Shown here: in pieces, positions 19,501 through 25,888 of the stretch | Layout of the letters: each line of letters opens with the position of its first letter | Position numbering within the stretch: position 1 is the first letter of the stretch | Assembly: GCA_021730945.1 (NCBI GenBank) | Contig: JAKFYH010000034.1 | Span: 1-33,905, forward strand | DNA: 33,905 bases | Direction of reading: 5' to 3' | From: Acidobacteriota bacterium | GTDB taxonomy: Bacteria > Acidobacteriota > Vicinamibacteria > Vicinamibacterales > UBA2999 | Notes under the pieces: model-generated | Told to the model about the DNA's origin: nothing | The model's input: only the letters and a program-made list of their open reading frames with translations | Database searches by the model: none | Translations under genes and position numbers: made by a program

Positions 19501-20085
19501 AGCCTGCTCGACTCGCCCCACAAGCTGGTGGCGAGCCCGATCTTCCGCTTGCCGTTCGGCGAGGGACAGCGGTGGCTGACGAGCGGCATCGGCAACGCCC
19601 TGGCCGGCGGCTGGACGGTGTCGTTCGTGATCCAGATGCAGAGCGGCTTCCCGATCGGCGTCACCCAGACGGTGAACAACACCAACCTGCTGGGACACGG
19701 CCAGCGTCCCAACCTGGTGCCCGGCACGGAGCTGCTGGTCCCCGGGAGCCTGACCGATCGGCTCAAGGCCAACCCCGGCGACGACCTGTTCCTCAATCCA
19801 CAGGCGGTGTCGCAGGCGGTGGCCGGCACGATTGGCAACGCGCCGCGCATTGTCGACGGCGTCTACTCGCCGTGGCGCAACTCCACCGACATGGGCATCA
19901 ACAAGGACATCCGGCTTGGCGGCGCCCGCCGCGCGACGCTGCGCCTGGAGATCATCAACCTGTTTGACAATCCTTGGTACGCGGCCCTGGCCAGCGTGTC
20001 GCAAGGTAACGCCAATTTCGGCCGCGTTACCGCGCAGGCCAACTATTCACGCACCATGCAGGTGACCGGGAGGTTCAGCTTCTAG
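16570..20085 (+). CDS. TonB-dependent receptor, Oar-like, with carboxypeptidase-regulatory domain
   Basis: An outer-membrane protein of about 1171 residues. A signal peptide (about 1-27, ending WAQAQ) is followed by a CarboxypepD_reg-like Ig fold (about 32-115: MRGAVKDAQGVIPGATVTLANEGTG, YSFPALDSGTYTVKASVTGF), then ETITVTADAPLIETSNASHADVL leading into the plug (about 130-270), and a large beta-barrel to the C-terminal aromatic end TMQVTGRFSF. This architecture is the one greatly expanded in acidobacteria; ligands are rarely known and may be oligosaccharides or aromatic compounds. ATG 16570 is chosen because GGGGGAGG lies just upstream and it begins the signal peptide, although the frame opens at 16465. 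No SusD-like partner is present. The tannase-family enzyme downstream and the divergent exported NHL proteins are possible functional partners. Confidence 0.93.
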   Translation: MWTRHGARGCVAVWAAVLLSGASWAQAQSYQGGMRGAVKDAQGVIPGATVTLANEGTGVSRDTVTNESGAYSFPALDSGTYTVKASVTGFKSFERKGIRIATQTFVTLDITLEVGTLEETITVTADAPLIETSNASHADVLDAATLEVLPSAGRNVFLMAVTVPTVQSSGDTHWNRMQDQTGSSTLSMGGGGVRSNNYLLDGFPTTDIVNRSSVNPSGEMVEDVRVQVHTYDAEMGRTGGGVMNTTAKSGSNQWRGSAFYLSRPSALVGPNFFNEIRGLPTNDAYWKNGGGGFGGPILRNRTFFWAAGEVYQDVQSQNAGLRFPTAAMRGGDFSQLTDVQGRPIIIYDPLTTDAAGNRLPFPGNIIPANRINPVGRALLAALPMPTINIDNGGVNYPAQDALKNKARQGSLKIDHTINGSISLNGVYLYQKSSEPDANYFPDAKYAAPSYQLDRTVNMFVLNNTYIVNSSTVATLRVGLNTFTDDNSLPFEFDSNQLGWNPAFAGAIPVQKFPSLTFTGYNGTGFSGQADRTYYSWGVNGALTRLAGSHSLKTGADYRILGIDALAHGASAGSYTFNGQFTGSNANNPSATSRNSIADLLLGYPSAGSITLNSRFDDFVKYYGFFVQDDWRATEKLTVNFGVRLEHETGLAEKNNQLAVGFDRAVVSPLNVTIPADAVAGTPARQVMGGLVFAGQNGGNEYVGNPPAVKLSPRVGVAYAMNPMTVIRGGYGLFWAPWQGGVQQPPGYSQTTALQQDTLRPITSINDPFPAGLTPITGNSAGLLTGTSTAITYIDPDRTAPKVHQYSADIQRQLPWDSSIGFTYMGATGRDLTWGGTGTGAVNINQVDPKYLGLNNPGGTNFLTQLVPNPFNGVAGAGSFATRGATIQRNQLLRPFPQYGDINMIYSTLGKSQYHAAVLQVNKRASGWWGGRMSYTWSRLDDNQFGQGNYYTSAPGILNNLTAVPWSEYFDPDAEYGRSLLDSPHKLVASPIFRLPFGEGQRWLTSGIGNALAGGWTVSFVIQMQSGFPIGVTQTVNNTNLLGHGQRPNLVPGTELLVPGSLTDRLKANPGDDLFLNPQAVSQAVAGTIGNAPRIVDGVYSPWRNSTDMGINKDIRLGGARRATLRLEIINLFDNPWYAALASVSQGNANFGRVTAQANYSRTMQVTGRFSF

Positions 20086-20126
20086 GCTGGTTCGCCGAAT
20101 CGGGTGCTGAAGAAGGGAAGGGCGGG

Positions 20127-20132
20127 TAGACT
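20127..20132 (+). promoter_or_regulatory. -10 box for a leaderless tannase-family mRNA
   Basis: TAGACT lies six bases before ATG 20139, so transcription would start at or next to the A of the ATG. No Shine-Dalgarno is present at normal distance. Confidence 0.45.
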
Positions 20133-20138
20133 CTGCGC

Positions 20139-21674
20139 ATGAGTCGACCCGCCCTTTTGCTTGCGTTCGTGCTCGCCCTGCTCGTATCGGGCCCGGTGGC
20201 CCACATCGGCGCGCAGATCGAGTGCGCGGTTCCGGTGCTTCAGGCCAAGGCGCCGCCCGGCACCACCATCACCAGCGCGGCGATCGTGCCGGCCGACGGC
20301 CCGCGGCCGCGATATTGCCGGGTCGACGGACAGGCGGCGTCGCCCGGCAATCAAGTCAATTTCCGGCTCGGCCTGCCCGACGGCTGGAACGGCAAGTTCC
20401 TGTTCCAGGGGGTTGGCGGACTGGGCGGCACGATCGCCAACCTCGACGCCAGCCTGGTGCGTGGCTATGCCGCCGCCTCCACCGACACCGGTCATGTCGC
20501 CACCGACCCCGACTGGGGATCGAATCGCGCGAAGGAGATCGACTACGGCTACCGCGGCACGCACGTCACCGCCGTGGCCAGCAAGGCGCTGACTGCCGCG
20601 TTCTACACCCGGCCGGTGCAGTTCGCCTATTTCAACGGCTGCTCGAACGGCGGCCGCCAGGCGATGATGGAAGTGCAACGTTATCCCGACGACTTCGATG
20701 GGGTCATCGGCGGCCATCCGGCGACCGGCACGCCGATGCAGGCCGGCCGCGCGGTCGTGTATCAACATATGTTGGCATCGGCCGACAACTTCCTGTCGCC
20801 GGAGAAGGTGGAAGTGCTGTCGAAGGCCACACTGGCGGCGTGCGATGGCACCGACGGCCTGGTGGACGGCCTGATCACCACGCCTCAAGCGTGCCGATTC
20901 AATCCGGACGTGCTGACCTGTCGCGGAGGCGATGGTCCGGACTGCCTCACGGCCGGCCAGGTGGCGACCGTCAAGAAGGTCTACGGCGGGGCCTCGGCCA
21001 ACGGCCGGCCCTTCGCCCATGGCTTCCCGCCGGGTCATGAAGGCGGCCCCACCGGCTGGGCGCAATGGATTTCCGGCGTGGCGGCGCCGGTCACGCAGCC
21101 GGATGGCTCGCTGGCCTACGCCGGCGCGCGCTTGCCGGCGGGATATGGCCTGATGGATTCGAATTTCCGGTTCCTGGCGCTCGAGGATGACGATCCGGCG
21201 TTTGGTTGGAAAGTGCTGAACCTCGATCGCGACCTGCCGCGCCTCAAGACAATGACGGAGATCCTCAGCCCGCTCGATCCCGATCTGCGGCCCTTCAGCA
21301 AGTCGGGAGGCAAACTGATCATGTACCACGGCTGGTCAGACCCCGGCATCAGCGCGGCCGGCACCGTTGCCTACTACAACCAGATGGTGCAGGCGGTCGG
21401 TGGTCAGCAAGATGCTGACCGTTTCACGCGCCTCTACATGGTGCCGGGTATGCACCACTGCGGTGGCGGCCCCGGCCCCAACACCTTCGACATGCTCCCC
21501 GTCCTCGAGGCATGGGTGGAGAAGGGCATCGCGCCGGCCCGGGTCATTGCCTCACGGATCACCGACGGCAAGGTGGAGCGAACCCGCCCGCTGTGCCCGC
21601 ATCCGCAGGTGGCGCGCTACCTGGGCACGGGCAGCATCGACGAGGCCGCGAACTTCCGGTGTGAAGCGCGGTAA
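20139..21674 (+). CDS. tannase/feruloyl esterase family alpha/beta hydrolase
   Basis: A 511-residue secreted esterase with a signal peptide (about 1-26, LLLAFVLALLVSGPVAHIGAQ). The tannase-family catalytic set is visible: nucleophile Ser169 in FNGCSNGGRQAM with the preceding Cys168, the Asp in YHGWSDPGIS, and the His in GMHHCGGGPG next to a Cys. This is the CS-D-HC arrangement in which the two Cys bridge the catalytic Ser and His. The lid region (about 200-330) carries further Cys pairs (LAACDGTDGLVDG, CLTAGQ). Substrates in the family are phenolic esters such as tannins or feruloyl sugars; the exact one cannot be told. It follows the TonB receptor by 53 bp but has its own probable -10 box six bases before ATG, so it may be independently transcribed. 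Confidence 0.92.
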   Translation: MSRPALLLAFVLALLVSGPVAHIGAQIECAVPVLQAKAPPGTTITSAAIVPADGPRPRYCRVDGQAASPGNQVNFRLGLPDGWNGKFLFQGVGGLGGTIANLDASLVRGYAAASTDTGHVATDPDWGSNRAKEIDYGYRGTHVTAVASKALTAAFYTRPVQFAYFNGCSNGGRQAMMEVQRYPDDFDGVIGGHPATGTPMQAGRAVVYQHMLASADNFLSPEKVEVLSKATLAACDGTDGLVDGLITTPQACRFNPDVLTCRGGDGPDCLTAGQVATVKKVYGGASANGRPFAHGFPPGHEGGPTGWAQWISGVAAPVTQPDGSLAYAGARLPAGYGLMDSNFRFLALEDDDPAFGWKVLNLDRDLPRLKTMTEILSPLDPDLRPFSKSGGKLIMYHGWSDPGISAAGTVAYYNQMVQAVGGQQDADRFTRLYMVPGMHHCGGGPGPNTFDMLPVLEAWVEKGIAPARVIASRITDGKVERTRPLCPHPQVARYLGTGSIDEAANFRCEAR

Positions 21675-21703
21675 TCTGGCGTTCAGCGATACGAGGAGGC
21701 GAC

Positions 21704-22153
21704 GTGAAGACGATATTCGACGCGCAGGTATTCGAGGAGACCGTAAACCGGCTGGAAGGACTGGCACCGGCGGCGGCGCGGCAGTGGGGCAAGATGTCAC
21801 CGGCGCAGATGCTCGAGCACACCGCGCGCACGGTGGACATGGCCCTGGGCCGAGGCAAGCAACAGCAGATGCTGCTCGGCAAGTTAATCGGGTGGACGGT
21901 GCGGAAGCGTTTTCTTGGCGCCGAACCGTTCCAGAAGAACGCCCCAACCGGTCCTGACTTTGTCGTCAAGCATGAGCCCGAGTTCGAAGCGGCCAAGGCG
22001 CGCCTGATCGGCCTGGTGCGCGAACTGCACGCGAAGGGCGAGGCCGGCGTCGAGGGCCACGTGCATGGCTTCTTCGGGGCAATGAGTGGGGCCGACTGGG
22101 GTCGCACCCAGTACAAACATCTCGACCACCACTTGCGCCAGTTCGGCGCCTAG
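21704..22153 (+). CDS. DUF1569 (DinB-like four-helix) protein
   Basis: A 149-residue cytoplasmic protein. MSPAQMLEHTARTVDMALGRG and the C-terminal GRTQYKHLDHHLRQF match the DUF1569 pattern, in which spaced His residues (here in MLEHTA and KHLDHHLRQF) could bind metal as in DinB/YfiT-like helical bundles. The start is GTG 21704, supported by GGAGG five bases upstream; no in-frame ATG fits. It begins 29 bp after the tannase gene on the same strand, so may share its mRNA. Function is unknown. Its end is 13 bp from the converging metallo-beta-lactamase-fold gene. Confidence 0.82.
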   Translation: MKTIFDAQVFEETVNRLEGLAPAAARQWGKMSPAQMLEHTARTVDMALGRGKQQQMLLGKLIGWTVRKRFLGAEPFQKNAPTGPDFVVKHEPEFEAAKARLIGLVRELHAKGEAGVEGHVHGFFGAMSGADWGRTQYKHLDHHLRQFGA

Positions 22154-22166
22154 CGCCCGGCCTCGG

Positions 22167-23159
22167 CTACTTGGCCACGCGTCCGGGCGCGATGCCCTTC
22201 GCCAGCGAGTAGGACGCGCCCACCGCGCCGACCATGCAGGTCTGCCGCGTCAGCCCGACGAGATCGCGGATGCGGTAGACCGACTCGATACCCGTGCAGT
22301 GCGCGCCCAGCAGTTGCTGCACACCGAAGGCCTTGAGCTGTCCGGCCGTCCACGCCAGATGCTGGTCGGTTGCGGCGAAGAGGTGCAGCCCGCCGATCAC
22401 GGCCTTGACCGGCGCCGGGTCGATAGTCTTGCGCGCATGCTCCAGCGTATTGATTACGCCGGCATGGCCACACCCGAACAGGTAGACGGGTCCCTGCGCG
22501 GTCTGAAACACCAGCGTCATGTCTTCCGGCACGGTGTCTTCGACGTCGCCGTCGCCGGTGCGGACCTTGCCGACCGAGCTCCAGTTCCGCTCGGGATGAA
22601 TCCGGGGCACCGGCCCGGTCAGCCACACGCCGGGCAGAATCTCGGTCGGCCGATTCACCTCGATGACGCGGCCACCGGTGGCTTCGTAGTCGCGCCTGAG
22701 AGTGGCCATACGGTCGCTGACCTGGCCGTTGGGGCTGATGCGCGGCAGGAAGATGCCGCGGCCGCCGTAGATCGTGCCCAGCGCCACGGCTGACTTGGCG
22801 GCGAACTGGCGCCGCAGCGTCAGCACGCCGGCCGTGTGATCGTCGTGGTTGTGACTGAGGACGACCAGCTCGACGTCGGACAGGTCCAGCCCCATGGCCT
22901 TCAGGTTGCGTTGCACCGTGTCGTCGTGGGCGCCGGTGTCGAACAGGATGCGCCGGCCGTCCACTTCCACCAGTGCCGCGAAGCCCCACTCGCCGAACCC
23001 CTCGTCGGCCAGCATCGTCGACAAAATTTTGATCTCGAGGCTGGCGACGCGGTGGCCCGACGGCGCCGGTTGGGTCGCGGCCGGAGTGGCACCGAGCACG
23101 GTTACTGCGAGACACCAGCCGGCCATCCATGCGAAACGGCGAGAGGGCGACATATCCAT
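22167..23159 (-). CDS. exported metallo-beta-lactamase-fold hydrolase
   Basis: About 330 residues. A signal peptide (RRFAWMAGWCLAVTVLGATPAATQ) is followed by an MBL fold with FDTGAHDDTVQRNLKAMGLDLSDVELVVLSHNHDDHTAG, in which His103, His105, Asp107 and His108 form the HxHxDH metal site, then LFGCGHAGVINTLEHAR and IGGLHLF further on. The layout resembles the 7,8-dihydropterin-6-methyl-4-(beta-D-ribofuranosyl)aminobenzene-phosphate synthase-like branch of MBL proteins, but this one is exported and its substrate is unknown. ATG 23159 is six bases after TATAGT, suggesting a leaderless mRNA; ATG 23153 is an alternative. It is divergent from the M61-like gene with only 23 bp between start codons. 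Confidence 0.85.
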   Translation of the reverse strand: MDMSPSRRFAWMAGWCLAVTVLGATPAATQPAPSGHRVASLEIKILSTMLADEGFGEWGFAALVEVDGRRILFDTGAHDDTVQRNLKAMGLDLSDVELVVLSHNHDDHTAGVLTLRRQFAAKSAVALGTIYGGRGIFLPRISPNGQVSDRMATLRRDYEATGGRVIEVNRPTEILPGVWLTGPVPRIHPERNWSSVGKVRTGDGDVEDTVPEDMTLVFQTAQGPVYLFGCGHAGVINTLEHARKTIDPAPVKAVIGGLHLFAATDQHLAWTAGQLKAFGVQQLLGAHCTGIESVYRIRDLVGLTRQTCMVGAVGASYSLAKGIAPGRVAK

Positions 23160-23165
23160 CGAGGA

Positions 23166-23175
23166 ACTATACACT
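23166..23175. promoter_or_regulatory. overlapping divergent -10 boxes
   Basis: On the minus strand TATAGT (23171-23166) lies six bases before ATG 23159; on the plus strand TACACT (23170-23175) lies seven bases before ATG 23183. Both genes would be leaderless and share one bidirectional promoter of under 30 bp. Confidence 0.5.
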
Positions 23176-23182
23176 TCGGCGG

Positions 23183-24622
23183 ATGAAGATCATGGCCCTG
23201 GCCGCGCTCGCGGCCGTATTGGTGTCGGGCAAGGCGGCGGCCCAGCCGGCCGCCGGTGACGTGTCCTATCAAGTGAGCTACGCCCGCGCCGGCGATGCGT
23301 TTCTCGAAGTGCAGATCGCCTGGGGCCGTCCGCTCGCTGAACCGCGGGCGCTCGTCATGCCGCGCGCCATTCCCATGGGCTACGGTGAACAACGCTACGA
23401 CGCCTTTCTCGGCGAGCTGCAGGCGTTCACCGCCGACGGCCGCAAAGCGGCACCGGACCGAGAGGAAGGCCCGCGCTGGAGACTGAATGCCGGGACCACG
23501 CGGGTGTCGTACCGCATCGATTTGGCACGGATGGAACGCGACGTCAAGGCTGCGTCCGATGCATCGCGCGTGCGCGATGGCTACCTGGGGGCGCTCGGTT
23601 ACTCGATCTTTGCCTTCGTTGAAGGATTCGAGACCAGGCCCGTGCAGGTGCGCGTGTCGGGGCCGGCGGACTGGCCGGTGTTTGTCACCCTCGCGCCGAC
23701 TTGGCCGGTCGTGGCCGGCGCGGTCGAGACGCGCGTCGCCGACTTCTACGAACTTGCCGACGGGCAGATCGTGATGGGCCCGAAGGCCGTGGTCCGGCGC
23801 CTGGCCACCGCGCCCGTGCCGCTCTACCTTGCCGGCTACGCCGAGGGCGCCGTCGACCTCGATCGCGTGGGGCGGCTGGCTGTCAGCGCTTTCCAGCGGG
23901 TCGCCGACTACTTTGGCACCGTGCCGTTCGCGCACTACACCGTCCACCAGGAGTTGCTGGTGCCGCTGTCGCCCCAACACGAGTACGGCATGAGCATGGA
24001 ACACCTCGGGTCGAGCACCTATTACCTCGCCGCCACGACCGGGTTGACGACGGCGTCAACCGCGGAAGACGAGGCGAGGGTCCTCTATAACTTTGCGCAT
24101 CACATGGCGCACGCGTGGGTGCCGAAGCGGGCCTACGGACACGGCTACTTTCCCTTCCAATGGGAACTGGCGCCGGTGCTCGACTCGATCTGGTTTGCCG
24201 AAGGATTCGGCCAGTACGCGGCCATCATGGCCCTGGCACCGGGCGCGCCCGACGCTGGCGGGTTTCGGGACGGCATGTTGAACCGGCGGTTCCGGCCCAA
24301 CCTGGCGAGCGCGCCGGCGTTTCTCAAGCAGCTGAGCCTCGTCGACCTCAGCCGAGTCGCCTCGACCCGCTACGCCGAGGACTTTCGCACTGGCCGCCTC
24401 GTGTTTTCACGTGGCGGCCTGATGGCGGCGGCCATCGACGACCTGATTCAAAAAGAGTCGAAGGGCGCCAGGAGCCTGCGGGATGCGTTTCGTTTTCTGG
24501 TGGCCTGGACGGCACGCGAACGCCGCGCCTTCGCCAACGACGAGTTGGCGGGTTTGATACGCCAGGCGACGGGTGTCGACACCGCCGGCGTGATCGTGGC
24601 CTGGCTCAATCCGCTGCCGTAG
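23183..24622 (+). CDS. M61-like secreted peptidase homolog with altered zinc motif
   Basis: A 479-residue exported protein (signal peptide about 1-21, ALAALAAVLVSGKAAAQ). The N-terminal beta domain (about 25-210) and the thermolysin-like domain match the M61 glycyl-aminopeptidase layout, including HEYGMSMEHLGSST before the zinc motif and IWFAEGFGQYAA after it (Glu340 as third ligand). The zinc motif itself reads HHMAH (306-310) within NFAHHMAHAWVPKR, where M61 enzymes have HExxH; the catalytic Glu is replaced by His307. The C-terminal PDZ domain of typical M61 proteins is also missing. It is probably not a standard peptidase. No Shine-Dalgarno; TACACT lies seven bases before ATG 23183. Its 3' end overlaps the converging Cys-cluster gene by 17 bp. 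Confidence 0.85.
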   Translation: MKIMALAALAAVLVSGKAAAQPAAGDVSYQVSYARAGDAFLEVQIAWGRPLAEPRALVMPRAIPMGYGEQRYDAFLGELQAFTADGRKAAPDREEGPRWRLNAGTTRVSYRIDLARMERDVKAASDASRVRDGYLGALGYSIFAFVEGFETRPVQVRVSGPADWPVFVTLAPTWPVVAGAVETRVADFYELADGQIVMGPKAVVRRLATAPVPLYLAGYAEGAVDLDRVGRLAVSAFQRVADYFGTVPFAHYTVHQELLVPLSPQHEYGMSMEHLGSSTYYLAATTGLTTASTAEDEARVLYNFAHHMAHAWVPKRAYGHGYFPFQWELAPVLDSIWFAEGFGQYAAIMALAPGAPDAGGFRDGMLNRRFRPNLASAPAFLKQLSLVDLSRVASTRYAEDFRTGRLVFSRGGLMAAAIDDLIQKESKGARSLRDAFRFLVAWTARERRAFANDELAGLIRQATGVDTAGVIVAWLNPLP

Positions 24623-25871
24623 CCGGCCCGCCGTGGCCGAACACATGCAACGCCGTCACACCGCCCGCCAGGCGCGTCGTCAGCCGGCCCAGGAGGCCAT
24701 GGGGCATGGCGTGCGCCAGGTCATTGGCCTCGACCAGCGCCTGGCGAAATCCGTCGGCATCGACCGCCTGCTTTGTGGCGGCGGCGTTCATGATCGCCAG
24801 CGCGCAGGCGCTGTTCAGGATCGAAACGGCGACCGCCACCGTGTCGGTCAGCGACCGGTCGCCGGCGTCGATTGATTCGAGGCTGGCCCGGAGATAGTGG
24901 GCGACGGCTGGCTGAAGTTCGGGCGAGTTGACATCCAGGCTGGCGCGCCGCAGGTGAGCGAGATTGACCTGGCCGACCGCCGGTCCAATGCCGTGAAAAT
25001 GCAGCAGCAGCCGCGCGTTCAGGAGGCGCAATTGCAGCCGTGACGTGCCGCGCCGCGCGAGGCGCAGACGCATGGCCGCCGCCGCGAAGAGAAACCCGCG
25101 TTGCAGGAGCCGTCCCACGCGTGACGGCGCCTGCCGGGTGACGGCCGCGCGACTGGCGGCCGCATAGGGCACAGTCAACGCCACGTACTCGGCGAAGTCT
25201 GCGTCCGCAAGCCGGCGGACGCGAACCCTGGTCAAATCGTCGAGCATCATCGCCATACGCCGCACGTTGGCGCGCAGGTCGCGCGCGCCGCCCTCGGTGC
25301 GGTCGAGCAGCTGGAGCAGGTGAGTGCGAAGTATGTGAATCGACCGCGCGTCGATGGGGCGGCCGGCGACCAGGACCGTGGGCAAGGCGGGCGGGCGGAA
25401 GGTCGAGAACCATTCGTCGCGAAGTGAACCGATCTCATGGCTCGCGGCCCCGGTGCCGAGCGCCGCGCCCTCGTTGGCGGCAATCGTCGGACAGCCGAAG
25501 CTGGTGGTCACAATCACCGCCGACGGCGTGGGATGAAAGCTGTAGGGAAAGACGCGGCACGCCAGCGGCTTGCGAGCCCCGCCCAGTTCTTCGTGGATGC
25601 GGCAGCGGTTATCCGGCGACAGGAAGCCGCACGCCCCGTCGCGCCGCTTACGGATGCGCGCGAAGCCGGCCAGGCCGGCAATCGGTTCAAACGGGTTGTG
25701 CGCGGCGCCCTCGGCGGCCTGGTCGGCTTCGCGAAACCAGCGGCCGGCACCACGGGCGGTCAGCGCCTGGGCCTCGGCCTCCGACACAACGATGTCCCAT
25801 CGGCGGCAACAGCGTCCGCACTGCGCGCAGGAGAATCGCTGGGCGGGATCGACGCGAAGAGGAATCGCCAA
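24606..25871 (-). CDS. YkgJ/FliB-type cysteine-cluster protein
   Basis: About 421 residues. The N-terminus carries FSCAQCGRCCRRWDIVVSEAEA (Cys15, Cys18, Cys21, Cys22), then CGFLSPDNRC (Cys81, Cys90), HEELGGARKPLACRVFPYSF (Cys105), the CxxCxxCC ... C ... C pattern of the YkgJ/flagellin-lysine-N-methylase metal-cluster family, thought to bind Zn or Fe-S. The long C-terminal part is helical and not recognised. The start is uncertain: no ATG lies near, and TTG 25871 is preferred because it begins 17 bp after the amidohydrolase stop and has TATACT ten bases upstream. ATG 25982 would overlap the amidohydrolase by 94 bp. No flagellar genes are in the window, so a flagellin role is not supported. Confidence 0.75.
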   Translation of the reverse strand: MAIPLRVDPAQRFSCAQCGRCCRRWDIVVSEAEAQALTARGAGRWFREADQAAEGAAHNPFEPIAGLAGFARIRKRRDGACGFLSPDNRCRIHEELGGARKPLACRVFPYSFHPTPSAVIVTTSFGCPTIAANEGAALGTGAASHEIGSLRDEWFSTFRPPALPTVLVAGRPIDARSIHILRTHLLQLLDRTEGGARDLRANVRRMAMMLDDLTRVRVRRLADADFAEYVALTVPYAAASRAAVTRQAPSRVGRLLQRGFLFAAAAMRLRLARRGTSRLQLRLLNARLLLHFHGIGPAVGQVNLAHLRRASLDVNSPELQPAVAHYLRASLESIDAGDRSLTDTVAVAVSILNSACALAIMNAAATKQAVDADGFRQALVEANDLAHAMPHGLLGRLTTRLAGGVTALHVFGHGGPATAAD

Positions 25872-25881
25872 ACCAGAGAGC

Positions 25882-25887
25882 AGTATA
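25882..25887 (-). promoter_or_regulatory. -10-like box before the Cys-cluster gene
   Basis: TATACT on the minus strand lies directly after the amidohydrolase stop codon and ten bases before TTG 25871. It could give a transcript with a leader of two or three bases. Confidence 0.3.
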
Positions 25888-25888
25888 A

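Noticed and set aside
16825-20004. Very long open frame on the minus strand opposite the TonB receptor
   Set aside because: Shadow of GC-rich codon bias; low-complexity Arg/Val/Gly protein with no domain, while the plus strand encodes a full TonB-dependent receptor.
24606-25871. Flagellin lysine-N-methylase (FliB) as a definite call
   Set aside because: Only the Cys-cluster part matches, the rest is unrecognised, and no flagellar genes are nearby.
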